Positions 11,527 to 25,016 of a stretch of DNA of 64,000 bases are shown one piece after another. Numbering within the stretch: position 1 is the first letter of the stretch; every line of letters starts with the position of its first letter. This DNA comes from Linnemannia elongata. Its lineage: Eukaryota > Mortierellomycota > Mortierellomycetes > Mortierellales > Mortierellaceae. The notes under the pieces were generated by a model. That model was not told where the DNA came from. It saw nothing but the letters and a program-made list of their open reading frames with translations, and did not search any database. The stretch spans positions 2,108,001 to 2,172,000 of the forward strand of contig JAXBDG010000008.1 of the NCBI GenBank assembly GCA_036320915.1. Reading direction: 5' to 3'. Both the position numbers and the translations under genes were made by a program.

Positions 11527-14007
11527 CTGCACAGAAAGTCAACTAAAAAAGAATGGTGCAGTTGGGATTCTCTCTGTCACTTTTCTTTTACCACGACACG
11601 GTGTAGTTTCGTGTTTCCCTTTGAATGGATGCCACCACTCTTTTTATTGCTGTAGGTAGGAGGTGGATTAGGATGGGATGCCGTGCTAATGGAATGCAAG
11701 GGTGGGGTGTGGAAATGCAGAAGGCAGGGGTGTGTGTATTAGAGAGAAAGAGAAGGACGTTCCAGAGCAGCGGTGATGGCGGGTTTGGTTGTTGTTGGGG
11801 TGGTTGCGTTGGTTGCGTTTGTTTGTTGGTTGTGAGGTAAGGGCGGAGGAATGAAAAAGAGGAGTGCAGAAGGGCCAAGGAGAAAGAGAGTATGAAGCAG
11901 AAGGGGGTTGTGTGTGTGTTGTAACCACGAGGATAGAGAGAGAGAGGAAGAGGGTGGTGAGAAAAGGAAGTAAAAATGAAGGAGGAGAAGGATAAAAAAC
12001 GATCACATCATGGCCAAGGAGACCCTTTTTAATTTCCCCCGATGGTTTTAGCGACATAAATGTCGAAATATCTGGTTAGGAAGTGACATCTCCCTCTGCT
12101 TTCTTATTTTCTCTTTACTTTCGTTTATTGCCACTGTCCTTCACCATCATTGCCCATTCAAGCTGCAGGTGGGGTGAAAGAGACGGTTGTTCTTCGTAAT
12201 ATTTCCTTCTACGACTACACTTTGATCATACTCTGTGAGAAAAATAAAACGTGATCAGCGATGGTGCTTGGGATCATATCAAGTCTAGTCAAGGCAGAGG
12301 GTGATGGTGATGGTGATGGTGCCTGGGTGATTGTCGATCATAAAGAGAGGGCAACCATCATCTTTGAAGTACCTCATGCCTCAAAAGCGAAAAAAGAAAA
12401 ACAAGGAGGAAGCATCTGTTTTCTTTGGGGGGGGGTTTTTTTCTTTTTCTTTTTCTTTTTTACTTTCGAACGCGTTGCGATCATCTAAGAAACACCACGT
12501 GTTGAGAAAGGTTCGTTTCCCCCCCCCCCCCTTATTATCATCCGTGTGCGATACGATGGGAGACAACACCATACATCCACACACACACATTCTCTCTCTT
12601 TCTCTCTTACCCTCGAATAGCCGATATATCTGACAACACGGACAACGAGGATAGTGAGTCCGCGCTGCAATCCACTCGAGTCCCATTCTCACCTCTGTCA
12701 CTCACTCCCATCCACATACATGTATTGGTTGTGGTTATGATTTGCATCTAGACGGACTGCAAAAAAAGGACTGCTGTGCTTATTCTTGGCGTGGGCTGTA
12801 TCGTCGACCAGTGCACTCAGCACTATAGCACCAGACACATCTCAGTCTTGGCGTTGAGTGTGGGAAGCCACTTGGTCAAATAAGAGAGTACGACTCAGTC
12901 AAGGATAGACCAACCATTCCTAGTGCAACTCGCTTGAGGGTTTATGGCGGCTGTAGAGTGATTGCTGGGAGAGAAACGCGTCTAAGACGCGAATTGTCAG
13001 ATCAGCGATTCAGGTGTACACCTTGTTATGACAGACCACCAATCGCACACGCAGAAATAAGAGAAGATCATACAGTGCCGAAAGAGGAACCACAAACAGA
13101 AGTATCGTTCATTATTAAAAGATATATAGGAACTTTGCTCGTCGCGGTTATATGTTTGTTTGTCTCTTCGTTTGTTTGTTTTGCGTGTGTGCCCTGACTT
13201 ACCCATTGAAAAACGCGCAAAGTACGAGAAACAAAAAGAGAGGATAATGGACAAGAACAAGTCAACATGCGAAAATATGTAAGTGCGCCCCTTCTCAAAT
13301 TCCACAAGGATACCCCTTTTCAGGCCAGAACAGAACATGTCCACTTCTCTTTTATTCAAAGAAAAAAGGGGAAGGTGGAAAAGGTTCCTTTGAGATTCGA
13401 TGTGCCCTTCCTTCCCTTTGCTCATAGTGGTGTTGGTCTGAAGTGGTGAGGGTGAAAGTTCGTCCCGAGTCACTCGCCTCTTTTCGCCTTTTTCGTTGCT
13501 TCTCTGCGCCTTTGTCCATTCAATCCACCACTGTCCCATTTGTCACTCAGTCCATATCCGACATCATCCATCCTTCCTTCATTCCTTATATTCACTTTCT
13601 TTCCTTCTTTCCTCTTTCCCCTTCCCTTTCTTTCTTAGTTTTGCTCGCTTTATCCACTATCACTTAATACCTCCCTTCTCGTTCCTTTCTTTCCCTTCTT
13701 CGTTCTCATCCCCTCACTTTGCGATCTTCCGCCCAAAGAGTTCTCCTCATTGCAGGTGACCCTATCCCTACCCTTCTTCCGACACCGCTATTTGTGTCTT
13801 TGTCATTTTTTACCTCTTTTTTCAGCAAAGCATCTTTCAATCTTCTTTTACCCTCAATCTATATACCCTAGTGTAACAACTCACCATCGCTCTGCCTTGA
13901 CAGGCAATCGACTTCACTTTCACTTATCCCACGCCAACTGACATCCACCACTATTTGGCACCACTCTACTCAAAACCACTCAAAGAAGCAGAGGCAACCA
14001 ACCAATC
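11527..14007. other. Divergent intergenic region between PX gene and ABCG gene
   Basis: The 11.6-12.1 kb half is purine-rich on the plus strand and so C/T-rich on the minus strand, as expected for the PX leader or first intron. The 13.45-14.0 kb half is C/T-rich on the plus strand and precedes the ABCG start. A (GATGGT)n run lies at about 12303-12323, and C- and G-homopolymers at about 12427-12436 and 12520-12530. I saw no convincing gene. Confidence 0.45.
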
Positions 14008-17000
14008 ATGACAATCTATTATTCGGACGCGGATGCGGAGAACCCTTACGTCCGACGATCTCAGCCTTCTTCCGCACACAAAAAGTCAAGGAAGCGCGGA
14101 AAAGGCAGAAAGGATCGTCACTCTCGCCATCCAATGAACAGTCATCACCACCACCACAGTAACCACAAGCACCCAAAGAAGAAGCACCACTTCAAGATCC
14201 AACAGCGACAACGTAAGCATCAACAAAAACAACAGCAGCAGCAACAACAAGGGCAGGGGCAGAGAGTTCTTGCTCAGGCCCCCTTTGACCTAAAGTCCTT
14301 TGATCCCAAGAACTTCGATCCAAAGACATTTGATCCCAAATCCATCGATCTCAAGTCGCTCGACCTGCCCAACATCGACATGAAGAACTTTGACGTGAAG
14401 TCGCTCGACGTCAAGAAGATTGGTGAGAAGCTGACGGGCACCCTAGCCAAGTCCTCCCTTCCTGCTGGATTGAAGTTCCCCAAGGAGCTGACGCTGGAGC
14501 AGTTGCAGAGTACTATTGCAAAGTTTCATTGGAATGAGACGAGGACGGATTTGAGGACGCCGTTGCCGATGGACTTTGAGGCCGATAAGAGTATCTTTAC
14601 TTTCTTGTATACCATTAACCACTTCAAAGATCCCACGGTAATTGCCTTGCTATTTATTATTTTTTTCCTGTTTGTGGTACAAGTGAATATGACCATGCCC
14701 TTGATTGTATTATTGCATATGGCAGGAACCTGCACGCATGGAGTATGCACTAATGGTACTCTCATGTCGCTTTTATATAACCTCTAGGTCGACTTGCCCG
14801 GATGTCCTGTTGCCGGGACACCTCTTCGCAGCGAGGACTCTGCCTCAGGGCTTGTCTGGCAGTGTGAAGCGGGGTAAGTCAGTCCATGTCATAGGCACGC
14901 AGATACCAATCCAGCATTTGTTGTTTTACTCTTCGCTCCTAACATCCAACATCATTCCCCTCTTAACCGGTGCTTAGAAACTTCTGTGCGGCTCCCAACA
15001 TTTCAGTTCCCTGTCTGCCAGGATTCTACTGTCCCGCAAATACAGCTCAGCCAACACTCTGCTGCAAGGGATACCTCTGCAGTCCTGACACCAAGACCAT
15101 TGAGGTCTGCCCCGCCGGCTTCTTTTGCCCCGCCGCCTCCACCCGCGCCGTAAGACCTGCCCCCTGCCGATCGTTTATAGTTCATCTTGCTCTTTATTGC
15201 CCTCTTATTCTAACAACCTCCTTGTTACTTTTCTCTAATTCACTAACATGAGTAGCTCCCGTGCAACTTTTTGGCGTTCTGCCCTCGTGGTACGACAGCC
15301 GTCGAGAAATACGGTCTCGGCGCCGTCCTGTTGGCATTCGCCCTGATGACCATGGCAGTCTTCTCCGTCAAGAAGCGAATCTTCCGCGCCCAACGCCTCC
15401 GATACCGACAGCGACTCCGCGAGCTGGGCGACAACAGTGATGATCTGGAGGACGAGAAGCGTCAAAAGAAGGAGGCTGCCCAGCTGGCACAGTCCATCAT
15501 AATCGAGGATCAGAAACGACTCATGTCAGGATCTCAAATCGCCAGTCAAGGATCTGCTCCTGGTGGCGGTGGAGGGTTGGACTTTGCAGCGAGTCATCGT
15601 AGTCTGGCATTGGCGGCCGCAGCAGCGGGGAATATGAATGTTAGTACGATGAGCCTTCCCAAGGCTGAGAGGTCGTTTGATATTCGGTTTGAGAAGTTGG
15701 GGCTTACTCTTCCTACCGGAGTTGACATCATTAAGGTATGTGGATTCGTGTTTTTGATGTTTTTCTTGCTATTGAAGAACAGTTAGGAGTGCACACTGAC
15801 ATATTTCGCCCCTGGTATCTTGCCACTGTGTAGAACATTAGCGGCAGACTGATTACAGGAAGGACATGCGCTGTAATGGGACCCTCAGGTGCAGGAAAGA
15901 CTACGTTCTTGTCAATCCTCGCCGGCAAGGTCGCCAAGACAGACGGAAGCATCAAAGTCAACGGCAAGGAACAGACCCTGAGTCTTTGGAAGAAACTGAT
16001 TGGATTCGTTCCCCAGGAAGATGTGATGCTCTCCGACCTCTCGGTTCGCGAGATTCTTATGGTACGTGTACAAAGAGAGGAGTACATGCTTCGAGCAAGG
16101 AGTACTTTAGTGTGAGAAGGACATAGTTAACTAACACTCTTGTCCGTTTCATTTGTTCTTGATCTAGCACTCGGCGAGAATGCGTCAACCGGTGCACATG
16201 AGCCACAACGAGAAGCGTCTCAAGGTGTTGGAAGTCATTCAGTTCCTGGGTCTTGGTCATATCATGGACAACCCCATCGGAGATGTAGAGACTCGTGGTG
16301 TGTCTGGTGGTGAGCGCAAGCGTGTCAACATTGGTATGGAGCTCGTCGCATCCCCCTCCATCTTGTTCTTGGACGAACCGACATCCGGTCTGGACTCTGC
16401 TACATCCCTTGAGGTCTGCAAGCTGTTGAAGCAGATTGCTCAGGAACAGTTCTTGACTGTCGCTGCTGTCGTTCACTCGCCTTCGCCCCATGCCTTCAAC
16501 CAGTTTGATGATCTCGTCTTGCTGGGATCTGGAGGTCGGGTCGTCTATTCGGGTCCACGAGACGAGGCTTCATACTACTTTGAGAGTATTGGTTACCCTG
16601 TCCCTGAGGATGAGAGTCCTGCCGACTTCTTTATTTCCCTTGCAGCCGGTCGAGTTGACAAGTCTCCACGTACGCCCGAATATGAGAGCCAGGAGGATGA
16701 TGATGATGATGCGATGACCTATGGATACCAAGAGACCAGCAAGTCCAAGACCCCTCGTGAGCGTACCCGAGAGCTCTTTGATGAGTGGGAGAACCACTGC
16801 CGCAACAGGGCCCTGTCCAAGACACTAGAGAAGCATGCTATCCGCGAGAGTGACACCATGATCACAGTCCGCCTGTCAAATGATGGATCAAGTCAAAGAT
16901 CCCCTGAGAAGCGTGACACGATGAACCAGGCCCGGTTATACCCTCTGGACCAGTCCAGCGTCGATACCACGGAAAAGTCGCCCTACCCAGCAACACTACC

Positions 17001-19004
17001 CGAGGAAAAAGATTGTCACGTCTCCACCATGGCCCTTCACCAACCCTCAAGGCCTCAGTCACCAACATTCAGCGTCCCCATCTCCAACCTGGCTGGATCA
17101 TCCGCCGATACTACGGACCAGGTTGAGGTGATCAAGAACCAAGGGCAAGGATTCTGGACATCCCTCCGCATGTCGTTCATCACAAGCTGGGCAGACTCGG
17201 TCTCGTACATTCGCGACGTCTTTGGTGAGATGGGTCACTGGCTGTGGACTATCAAGTGCAAGTTCACCGGAGAGCAGGATCCCGTCCGTGAGACACCTTC
17301 CTTTGGCAGCGTCTTCATCCTCTGGTAACGCCTTTTTGCTACTTCAATTTTTTGTTGTATAAGGTCTCTGTAAGCCTTGGGTATTAACATTCTTTAAATG
17401 CAATGTTGAAATTTTGGTGCATGTTATAGCTTCAAACGCGCGTGTCTTCAGAACTATCGCTCGCAGATGGGATTCTTATCGGACCAGTCTCTTCACCTGG
17501 CCTGTGGACTCTGTGTCTCCTTTGCCTCCAAGGACATGATGTATACTCGTAAGTCCCAAAACCACCGCCTTTGTATCGCCTTTTCACAGCATGTGTGTCG
17601 GTGTTTGTGTCAACTCTCATTAATATTTTCTCCACCTCTTTATTTTTTTAACGTTACAAGCTCGTCAACCAGCTGAAATCTGTGCGATGGCCCCTCCAGC
17701 AATCCAGTTGTCTTGTGCCACACCCCTGGATGATATTCGTTACGTTGGCATGTTCATGTCCCTCGGTGTCTATTTTGCGGGTATCAGCGTTGGCTCCTCC
17801 ACCTTTGGTGATGAGAAAGGTACGTCGTCTCTACTTTCATCAATTGTCCCTCCCTTTTTTTTTTGTTCAAACAACAATGGCGAAAGGCTAATAAGGCTGG
17901 CTATTTCTTTTTTTTCCTGTGTCTGTGAATGTAGCCGTGTATTGGCGCGATACCTCGGCCGGTATGCCGACTCTCCCTTACTACCTGGCCAAGATCCTAG
18001 CCGATGTGCCGCGCATGATCGTCGCAGGTAAATAGCCTGATCATCTCTTGGTTAGGGTGTTCGATGCTTGTTTTGTTTCATTCCTTTGTTGCCCGTTGGT
18101 TTGTTCTGTGTTTGTTGTCGTGTCTGTTGCGAGAAATGAAAGCCCATGAACTCTAATCACATGTTTGTATGGCCAAATCTCCTCTCCTTGCCCGTTGCCC
18201 CTTGTCCTTACCCTTCCTTCTCATCCAAAATAAAATAGCATGCATGTACACTGGAGCATTTATATTCTTCTTTGCTTACCGCCAACAGCTCAGCTCCCTC
18301 TTCCTAGTCATCCTCCTCCTCTACATCAACGCCTTCTCGCTTGGATACTTTGTCTCGGCAGTCGTCAATAGATCGATGTTTGGACTGGCAGGAACGGGTA
18401 TGTCGCTGGCCTGGGCGTTGGTCTTGAGTGGAACGGCACCTCACTTGTATAAGGTCATGAACAGCGGTGGGTATGCGACTGTTCGGTGGATCTGGGATGT
18501 CAGTGCCCCTCGGTGGGGTGTTGAGGCTTTCTATCTGAAGGAGATGGATTCGAGAATGTAAGTTTTTTTGTTGTTTTTTTTTTTTTTTTTTTTTTTTTTT
18601 GTGGTTGCGATTGTCTATGTCAATGTCAATGATCTTGTGCGAACTTTATGGTAACTTACCTTTATATCACCATCCATTTTGCTTTCTGTGTCTGCATGCA
18701 TGGATAGTTATAACGAAATCAAGCATAATAATTTGGGAGACATGTACGCGTTCGAGCATTACGAGGGTGCCATTATGTCGATGATCTACATTGGTCTTGT
18801 AAGTGATCGTCAGGAGACTTAATTTCTGGATGATTGATTGAAAGAGAGGGTACTACCCCCTCAAGATGTTGGAGTAGTTTTTGTTATTGCTGTTGTATTT
18901 TAACTCACAAGTACCCTATTTTACTTCTTGGTTGGTTTCGCTAGGGATGGAATGTGTTGACGTTTACGTTGATGAAGCTCCTCAACCGCCACAAGGTCAA
19001 GTAA
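14008..19004 (+). CDS. ABCG-family half-transporter with Cys-rich extracellular segment
   Basis: Twelve exons (14008-14637, 14788-14873, 14978-15149, 15256-15735, 15834-16061, 16168-17324, 17430-17548, 17661-17819, 17935-18027, 18239-18557, 18708-18798, 18945-19004) close in frame to 1197 residues. The order is: a His/Gln/Lys-rich N-terminus with a five-residue repeat (residues ~92-135), a Cys-rich segment (CPAGFFCP, CCKGYLCSPD), one membrane span (LGAVLLAFALMTMAVF), then the nucleotide-binding domain. That domain shows Walker A GPSGAGKT (~472-479), the Q-loop VPQED, signature SGGER (~578-582), Walker B ILFLDEP (~597-603) and an H-loop VVHSP. A long acidic linker leads to an ABC2 membrane domain of about six spans (e.g. 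LFLVILLLYINAFSLGYF). This layout matches the fungal and plant ABCG24/28-like type. It probably exports a lipid or hydrophobic compound after dimerising; the substrate is unknown. If the first intron were retained, exon 1 would end as a separate 259-residue ORF. Confidence 0.87.
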
Positions 19005-20954
19005 AAAAAAGATGCGAGGATTGAACTCATTGCCTTTTGGGCGTGATGCAACATACAAATGAATTGATCGATATTTTTTTATTAAAGCATGTTTGTAAAA
19101 GGAAGAGCGCGAATGATGGGAGAACATTACAAAAGGGGAATGTCTCTGTCTCTTTGGGCATGTTGAACGAAGGAATCGAGAGGAGAGCTCTCAACCTATT
19201 CAATTGATCGTTTTGCAATATGCTGCATCTGATATGCCGCTAGTTCTTGCATTGCCATGGGTGTCAACGATTGGTCAAAACAGGGGGGCATGCTTACACA
19301 TCATCCAGCCGAACGCCTCTCCTCTCCCCGAGGCCAATGCGGACATAACTGTGCCATTAACCCCTAACATTAGCTTGCGACCACTGTGCTGATTGAAATC
19401 AATACAATCAATCTATTTTAAAATCACAGCCAACTTACAATATGAGTAGATGAGGGCCTCACTTGTGTTTGTTGTAATGAGAGAGACTCACAATTGTTTG
19501 TTAGGATGGTTGTTATGACATTTATTTTGCACACAAAAGAAAAGCCATTTTTTTATCGCAAACAAAAAAAGACCTTACTTTTTTGGTTGCAATACCATCC
19601 AATATATAATTCAACGTTGGATGTCGTTTCCTTTTTTCCGTTCATTTTTCTCCTTCACTTCCTCGAAAACGGATTCTCAGCCTATTGACGCTATAACAGA
19701 CACTCATCTACCAGGAGACTTTTTTTTTAATTTTTTGGCTGTGGATTTTTGCAGCGCTAGCAATAGAACAAAAAGGCATACATGTGGTATAAGCAATGGT
19801 GTGTAGAGTACTTTCTGTTTTGCGTGAAAACGAAGGAGATGGCGAGGAGAAGAGTATTCAGGATGAATTTCTGAGGGAGAAGAGCAGAGTATGGAATAAA
19901 TGGGACGAGGACATGAACTCATGAACGCAATAAGAACAAGTTGTGAATCCAGAAGAAAGAAAAACCAGACGGCCAATCACCGCCCTTTCCTTTGTGATGG
20001 TGGTACAAATACATACATAAATATGCGCTGGGTACACACCCCTTTTTCCATTGCGTGGATGACGATATGTTGATATAGTGCGGATGGAAGGGAAGGAAAG
20101 GAAAGGGGGCAAAGAACAAGGAGGCCAAGAGCCAGACAGAGAGAGCACACAAACCCATAGGCACAAGGGAACAATGAGCTTGTTTTGTTTGTTTTCCGTC
20201 CTTCTCATTGGGCAAGGTTCAATCTTAGGTTCAATGCTGTTTTTGTGTAACCCACAACTCTCCGTTTCGGTTTCTGAGTTCATCTTCGATGAACCTCGCC
20301 AGCATTGCATGTCGTTCAATGTTCTGTTGCTCTCCTCTCATATTTATTGATGTTCTTTTTGTCTTTCTTCTTCTTTCCTTCTTCTTCATCTTCTTCCCTT
20401 CCTTCTTCTTCCCTTTGATTTCTTGTAAACGACGGTCCGCTTTCTCTTGTCCTCTGCTTTGCCCCTCCTACTCCAAATCCCTCGGTGTTGTCAGTCACCT
20501 TCATCAAAACCTCCTCGCTTCTCATCCACCATCTTCGTCCCCATATCACTCCACCCCCCTTACCGTCATAAACGTCTGCGTCTTCTTTTTCGTCCTCTTT
20601 TTATGGTTTCATGCCACTCAATCCTTTTGTTCGCAGCTCGTCTCCTACTCTCTGCTGAATTGTACCTCGTAACACGTTGACATTTTTCGACCACCAATTA
20701 CCCTTCCGACCCTCTGATCCCCCTTTTTCCTCTCTTCTTATTAACTTTTTACTCCTGTCTCTCGGTCACTTTCTTTCTTTGCCGTTTGTTCAACACCACC
20801 AATATTTTCTTTTCTTCTTTTCCTTCTTTTCGCAGATCTTGTTTTATTTTGTTCCCTCTTACCTTCCTTCGCACACACACACACACACACTTACATACAT
20901 ACATACACATACACACACACGTTCATAAAAAATCACAGAGCAACACCATTCACG
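19005..20954. other. Intergenic, no gene seen
   Basis: This holds the ABCG 3' region and then roughly 1.5 kb without coding character. From about 20340 it becomes C/T-rich and ends in a (CA)n microsatellite (about 20872-20890) directly before the first acidic-repeat gene, so it probably contains that gene's promoter and leader. Confidence 0.45.
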
Positions 20955-21338
20955 ATGGCACAGGAGCAAGAATATCAAAGTCCATCCATTAACGACAATG
21001 TCCACGGTGCCTACAGCCACGACAATGATGATGGCTACGGCAATTATGACGACACGTACATGTCTTCCTCAATCATGAGTTTCGGCGAACCAGACCTTGA
21101 CGAGATTGCCCTTCAGACCGCCTTCATGGTTTCCCATCTTGAATTGGATATTGACATTCAAGATGATGGTCATGATGATTACGATTTTGTCCACGACTAC
21201 GAGGATGTGTACATGCTCGATATTGTTGAGTCCTTCGACGAGCCAGATCAGGACGACGTCGCATGGCAGGTTGGCTACTTGGTCATGAACGGTGCATCGA
21301 GCGAGATTATTCGCGACAACAGTGGCCAACCCCATTGA
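20955..21338 (+). CDS. Small acidic EPD-repeat protein, paralogue 1
   Basis: This is an intronless ORF of 127 residues with a very high Asp/Glu content and no signal peptide or membrane span. I do not recognise the family. It contains two copies of one unit: a Tyr-Met or Met-Ser start, then I-x-S-F-x-EPD-x-D-x-[IV]-A-[LW]-Q, seen as SFGEPDLDEIALQTAF and SFDEPDQDDVAWQVGY, the second followed by LVMNG. The start is set by a CCATTCACG-ATGGC context that is shared with paralogue 2. The leader is C/T-rich, and an AATAAA lies at 21556-21561. The sequence ends with AACCCCATTGA, which is also shared. Paralogues 2 and 3 follow on the same strand at 26030 and 31638. Conservation of protein sequence among the copies despite many silent differences suggests selection on the product. 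Confidence 0.7.
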   Translation: MAQEQEYQSPSINDNVHGAYSHDNDDGYGNYDDTYMSSSIMSFGEPDLDEIALQTAFMVSHLELDIDIQDDGHDDYDFVHDYEDVYMLDIVESFDEPDQDDVAWQVGYLVMNGASSEIIRDNSGQPH

Positions 21339-24300
21339 AAGCGAGTTGTGCCTGTGTATGGTAATTCAGAGTTGCGGAACCTTTCACTTTCACCTGGTCA
21401 ATTGTGTTTAGCCTATGTTATCTTGCTAATGTTGATGCTAGTCCCACCATTTTTTTGCAATCCTTTGCTTCCTGGTCTCTCGTAGCATCTGTGCGGCATA
21501 CCCACCAGATCCTGCCACTGGAAACAAGCAGGAAAGAAATACAACACAAAGAGGGAATAAAAAAAGAAGCCTTGATCCTTTAGATACGCTTGTTTGCTGT
21601 AGCAATCGATGACTGGACATTCATTACATTGCTACTGTTGCCGGTTTTGCTGGTCCGTCTGGTTCTGCTTATAGTTGTGAAGAAAGGAAAATTTTATGCT
21701 CCTTCTCCTTCGCGTTTTCTTTTCCACCATGTCATCTCCCGCCCAGCACAACAACTACTCAGCGTTTGTCGGACAAGAGAGTTAAAAGGTCAAAGGAGCG
21801 TGGTTCTATGTTTACACTTGCGAGAGAGCAAAAGGCATGTGTATAAAAGGACTCTTTGGCAAGGGTATTTGTATCAAGTAGGGTTGGAGCAAGAAGAGGT
21901 AGAGAAAGATTTTTGTTGAATGTGTCGCGGAAAGTGGCAACCTAACCTATCGAAAGTGGCATCCTATCCTATTAAGTACGTTGAAGATTGAATTAGTAGC
22001 AAATAAGGAAGGGAGACGAGGAGAGGGCAGGGGATTAGAGCATGCACTGCAAGCCGACGACTATAGAAAAAACGATCAGAAGATAAATGCTGCACAATTA
22101 AACAGGATTCAATTGATTCGCGTCTTTTTAATTTACTTTATGATTCAATTCAATCCGCAGCTATTGTAAATCTCATTTAGAGTGAGAAAAAGGAAGATGG
22201 AAAACTGAGGGAGAGGTGGATATGTTGTATGTTGTTGGGACAGCGACAGCATGTCATGAACACATATATTTTTGTAATAATAAATTGAACTGGCTGAGAA
22301 TACGTTTCCATAGAGTACCAGGCACACGGGCAGAGGAAAGGGTACAGTACATGAAGAGTGTGAGGGGAATGAAAAAAAAAAAAAAAAAAAAAAATAGACT
22401 AGGTTGCGTTACTCGTCTATTTCAGCTCTTCCCACACACGCGTGCATGTTTTCCATTTGTTGCTGTCAGAAGGGTGGGACTAGGAGGATTGAGGGGTTGA
22501 AGGTAGCTCCGAGTAGCCACCAGAAAAACGCAACAATAACTAGCGTGAATACGTGTAGTTGTTGACCGGCATTGCCATCTTGTTCTTTTTTTTTTGGTTG
22601 ATTTTATATTGCAATGCACCCACCACCACCACCACTCACTTTTCACTTGTAAATCGATGGTTCTTGAATGAAAATGCTCAAACTTTTCGACTTTCATGAT
22701 CTGTAGGTAAGACGATACTATGCAGCTGTGGACCAACACTCCAAAGAACACAGTTCGCTTTTGCTTCCTTCTCCAACCCTTCTATCCCTTGTCCATCCAT
22801 TACAGCTGCTACTTCTTCGCCACCCGCCTTAATCATCCCTTATCGTCTGTTGTTGTTATTTTTGTTGTCAGTTTAATCACTGCCTGTTCTATTTCCTCTC
22901 CAGTATTGTTTTTGTTTAAGATGTATTTTTATTTTTCCCACCATTTTTTTATATCCATTGCCTCCATCTCTATTCCATCCCTTGCCTTTTTCCCGCCAAT
23001 TTTTTAATGCCACGACCTTTCTTTTTCTTGCATGCTTTCAATGTGCCTTTGTAGTTTCTCCCGTGTATTTATTCCTTCTTGCCACCATGTCTACTTGATG
23101 CCTTCGAGTGCTTATTGTTTTCCCGCCATGTTTTTCATGCTAGCATCATCATTGCATTGTTCTCGATCTATTTGAAGTATTTTTTGTCCTGTGTCATTTC
23201 CTGTCTTCTCAATTGCCACTACCATCATCTACCCCCCTCACTTGCATATTCCACCCTTTGTTGTCATCTCCTTTTAGTTTATCGCCCTGAACTGCGTATT
23301 TGTCCTTTCGTTTGTCCTCTTTCTCTCCATGCTTTACATCTTAGTGTTTTTGGGTCTATCTCCTTCTTTCCTTCACTTTTCCGAGGACTTACCTTTGCCT
23401 TTTCGATATGGTGGGTGACTCCACGAAGCAATTGTTTATCCACCGGAAAAGTGCGAAAGACACAGGTTGTGGTTCAGAATGAAATAGTGAATATACAAAC
23501 AAACAACAACGAATAAGTGACCGTGGCCGCGAACCCGTTGGGGTTTCAGTTTCATTCCGTCGGGATTCATATACGGCGATAACATTTTTAGGAACCAGCT
23601 CTACGAATCGAAAACGTGCTAAACGCCTATATAATCTCCACCGTTACCTTCTCGACAATCTTGGTCACTCTGCGTTCGGTCTTCACAGTAAAAGCACATT
23701 CAAGTGGTTCTCGACAAGCACTTATCGTAGAGGTTTCGTTCGGACTCTAGTCAACAGAGCTATTGCTTGACTATCTTGTTGTAGCAGAGGGAAGGCGGTC
23801 GCGGTTGTAAAGGTGTGAATGATAACTGAGTGCCTGAGGAGGAATACTCGATTCGCTCGCAATGTTTTCATTTTGTTCGTCTTGCTTAGTCCTATGCATT
23901 TAAAGAGCAGCCAATCGCATCAAGTCGTTCTAATTCATCATGTGCTCTCTTTCATCTTTCTCAGCCCTCCTTTTACCGTTCCTGTACCTGTACCTCAACC
24001 CTCTGCATTTACTCTTTTCTTCTATAACTTTTTCTTATTTCTTTTCCCTCTCATCCTCTCTCATCGAGAAGACACCTGTAAACAACACAGGACTGGTCAA
24101 GGAAACGCTCGATACAACATCACCCTCCGATCTTCATCATCCTTCAACGTATCGCCATCGAGCCCACCCTGCCTCGCGAGTCACAGGCAATTCGCAAGTT
24201 GAGAGGTCACCGTGGACAAGAATGAGTACGACTAAACGATGGCATTCCTTCCCTTTGCTCTCTGTTCCCTGGCTAGAAAAAAAAACAAAATGAAAGCTTA

Positions 24301-24974
24301 GCATAAAAAAGAGGGTGGGAAAGGGGAGAGTATTATCTTGTTCTGACTCAGTAGAAGGCGCAAAGGCCTCTTTTTCATCTTTGAGAGAGGAAATGCGCAA
24401 AATAAGGGGAGGGATGAATCCAAAATGAAAACACAAAAGACCTTCAGGTCAGTTGAAGATAGGTTCTTAGACCTAACGTTAATAAGCTTACCTCAGAAAC
24501 GCCACGTGGCTGACGGGAATTAATCTTTGCTGGGGGGATGAGGAAGAAGACGGTTAGCTCCTTGGCGAAGCAAGACGGGAAAAAAAATGACGGATGGTAT
24601 TCTTATAATGAAGGACGGACAACAAGATAAAGGGCAGAGAAGGGATGAAAGAGTGAGAGAGAAAAAACAGAGAATAAAAGGAACTTAAGAGAACAACGAC
24701 GAGAGAGCCGCCTTGATGGGCCATGGGTGAGGGGATCTCCATGCTGTTCGCACCAATAGAAAAAAAATTGTAAATTTAAATATATAATTGAATATGAACC
24801 TGTATTTTTATTTTGCCGCCACTCCAAAGAAACAACGGACAGCCGCATTGAGGACAGCGGTGCTTCTCAACTCAATCTCAACACTCAATTCAATCCTTCA
24901 CTCATTCAAAATATTGCGCTGTTTTTTTGTTCCTACTCACAGAAAAGATCCATCCCCTGTCAATAGCGAGAGTT

Positions 24975-25016
<42 letters not shown>

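Noticed and set aside
12261..12488. Plus-strand frame starting MVLGIISSLVKAEGDGDGDG
   Set aside because: The plausible part is short, and it runs into GGGGTTTTT homopolymer sequence. No splice site or similarity supports it, and it lies in the presumed upstream region of the PX gene.
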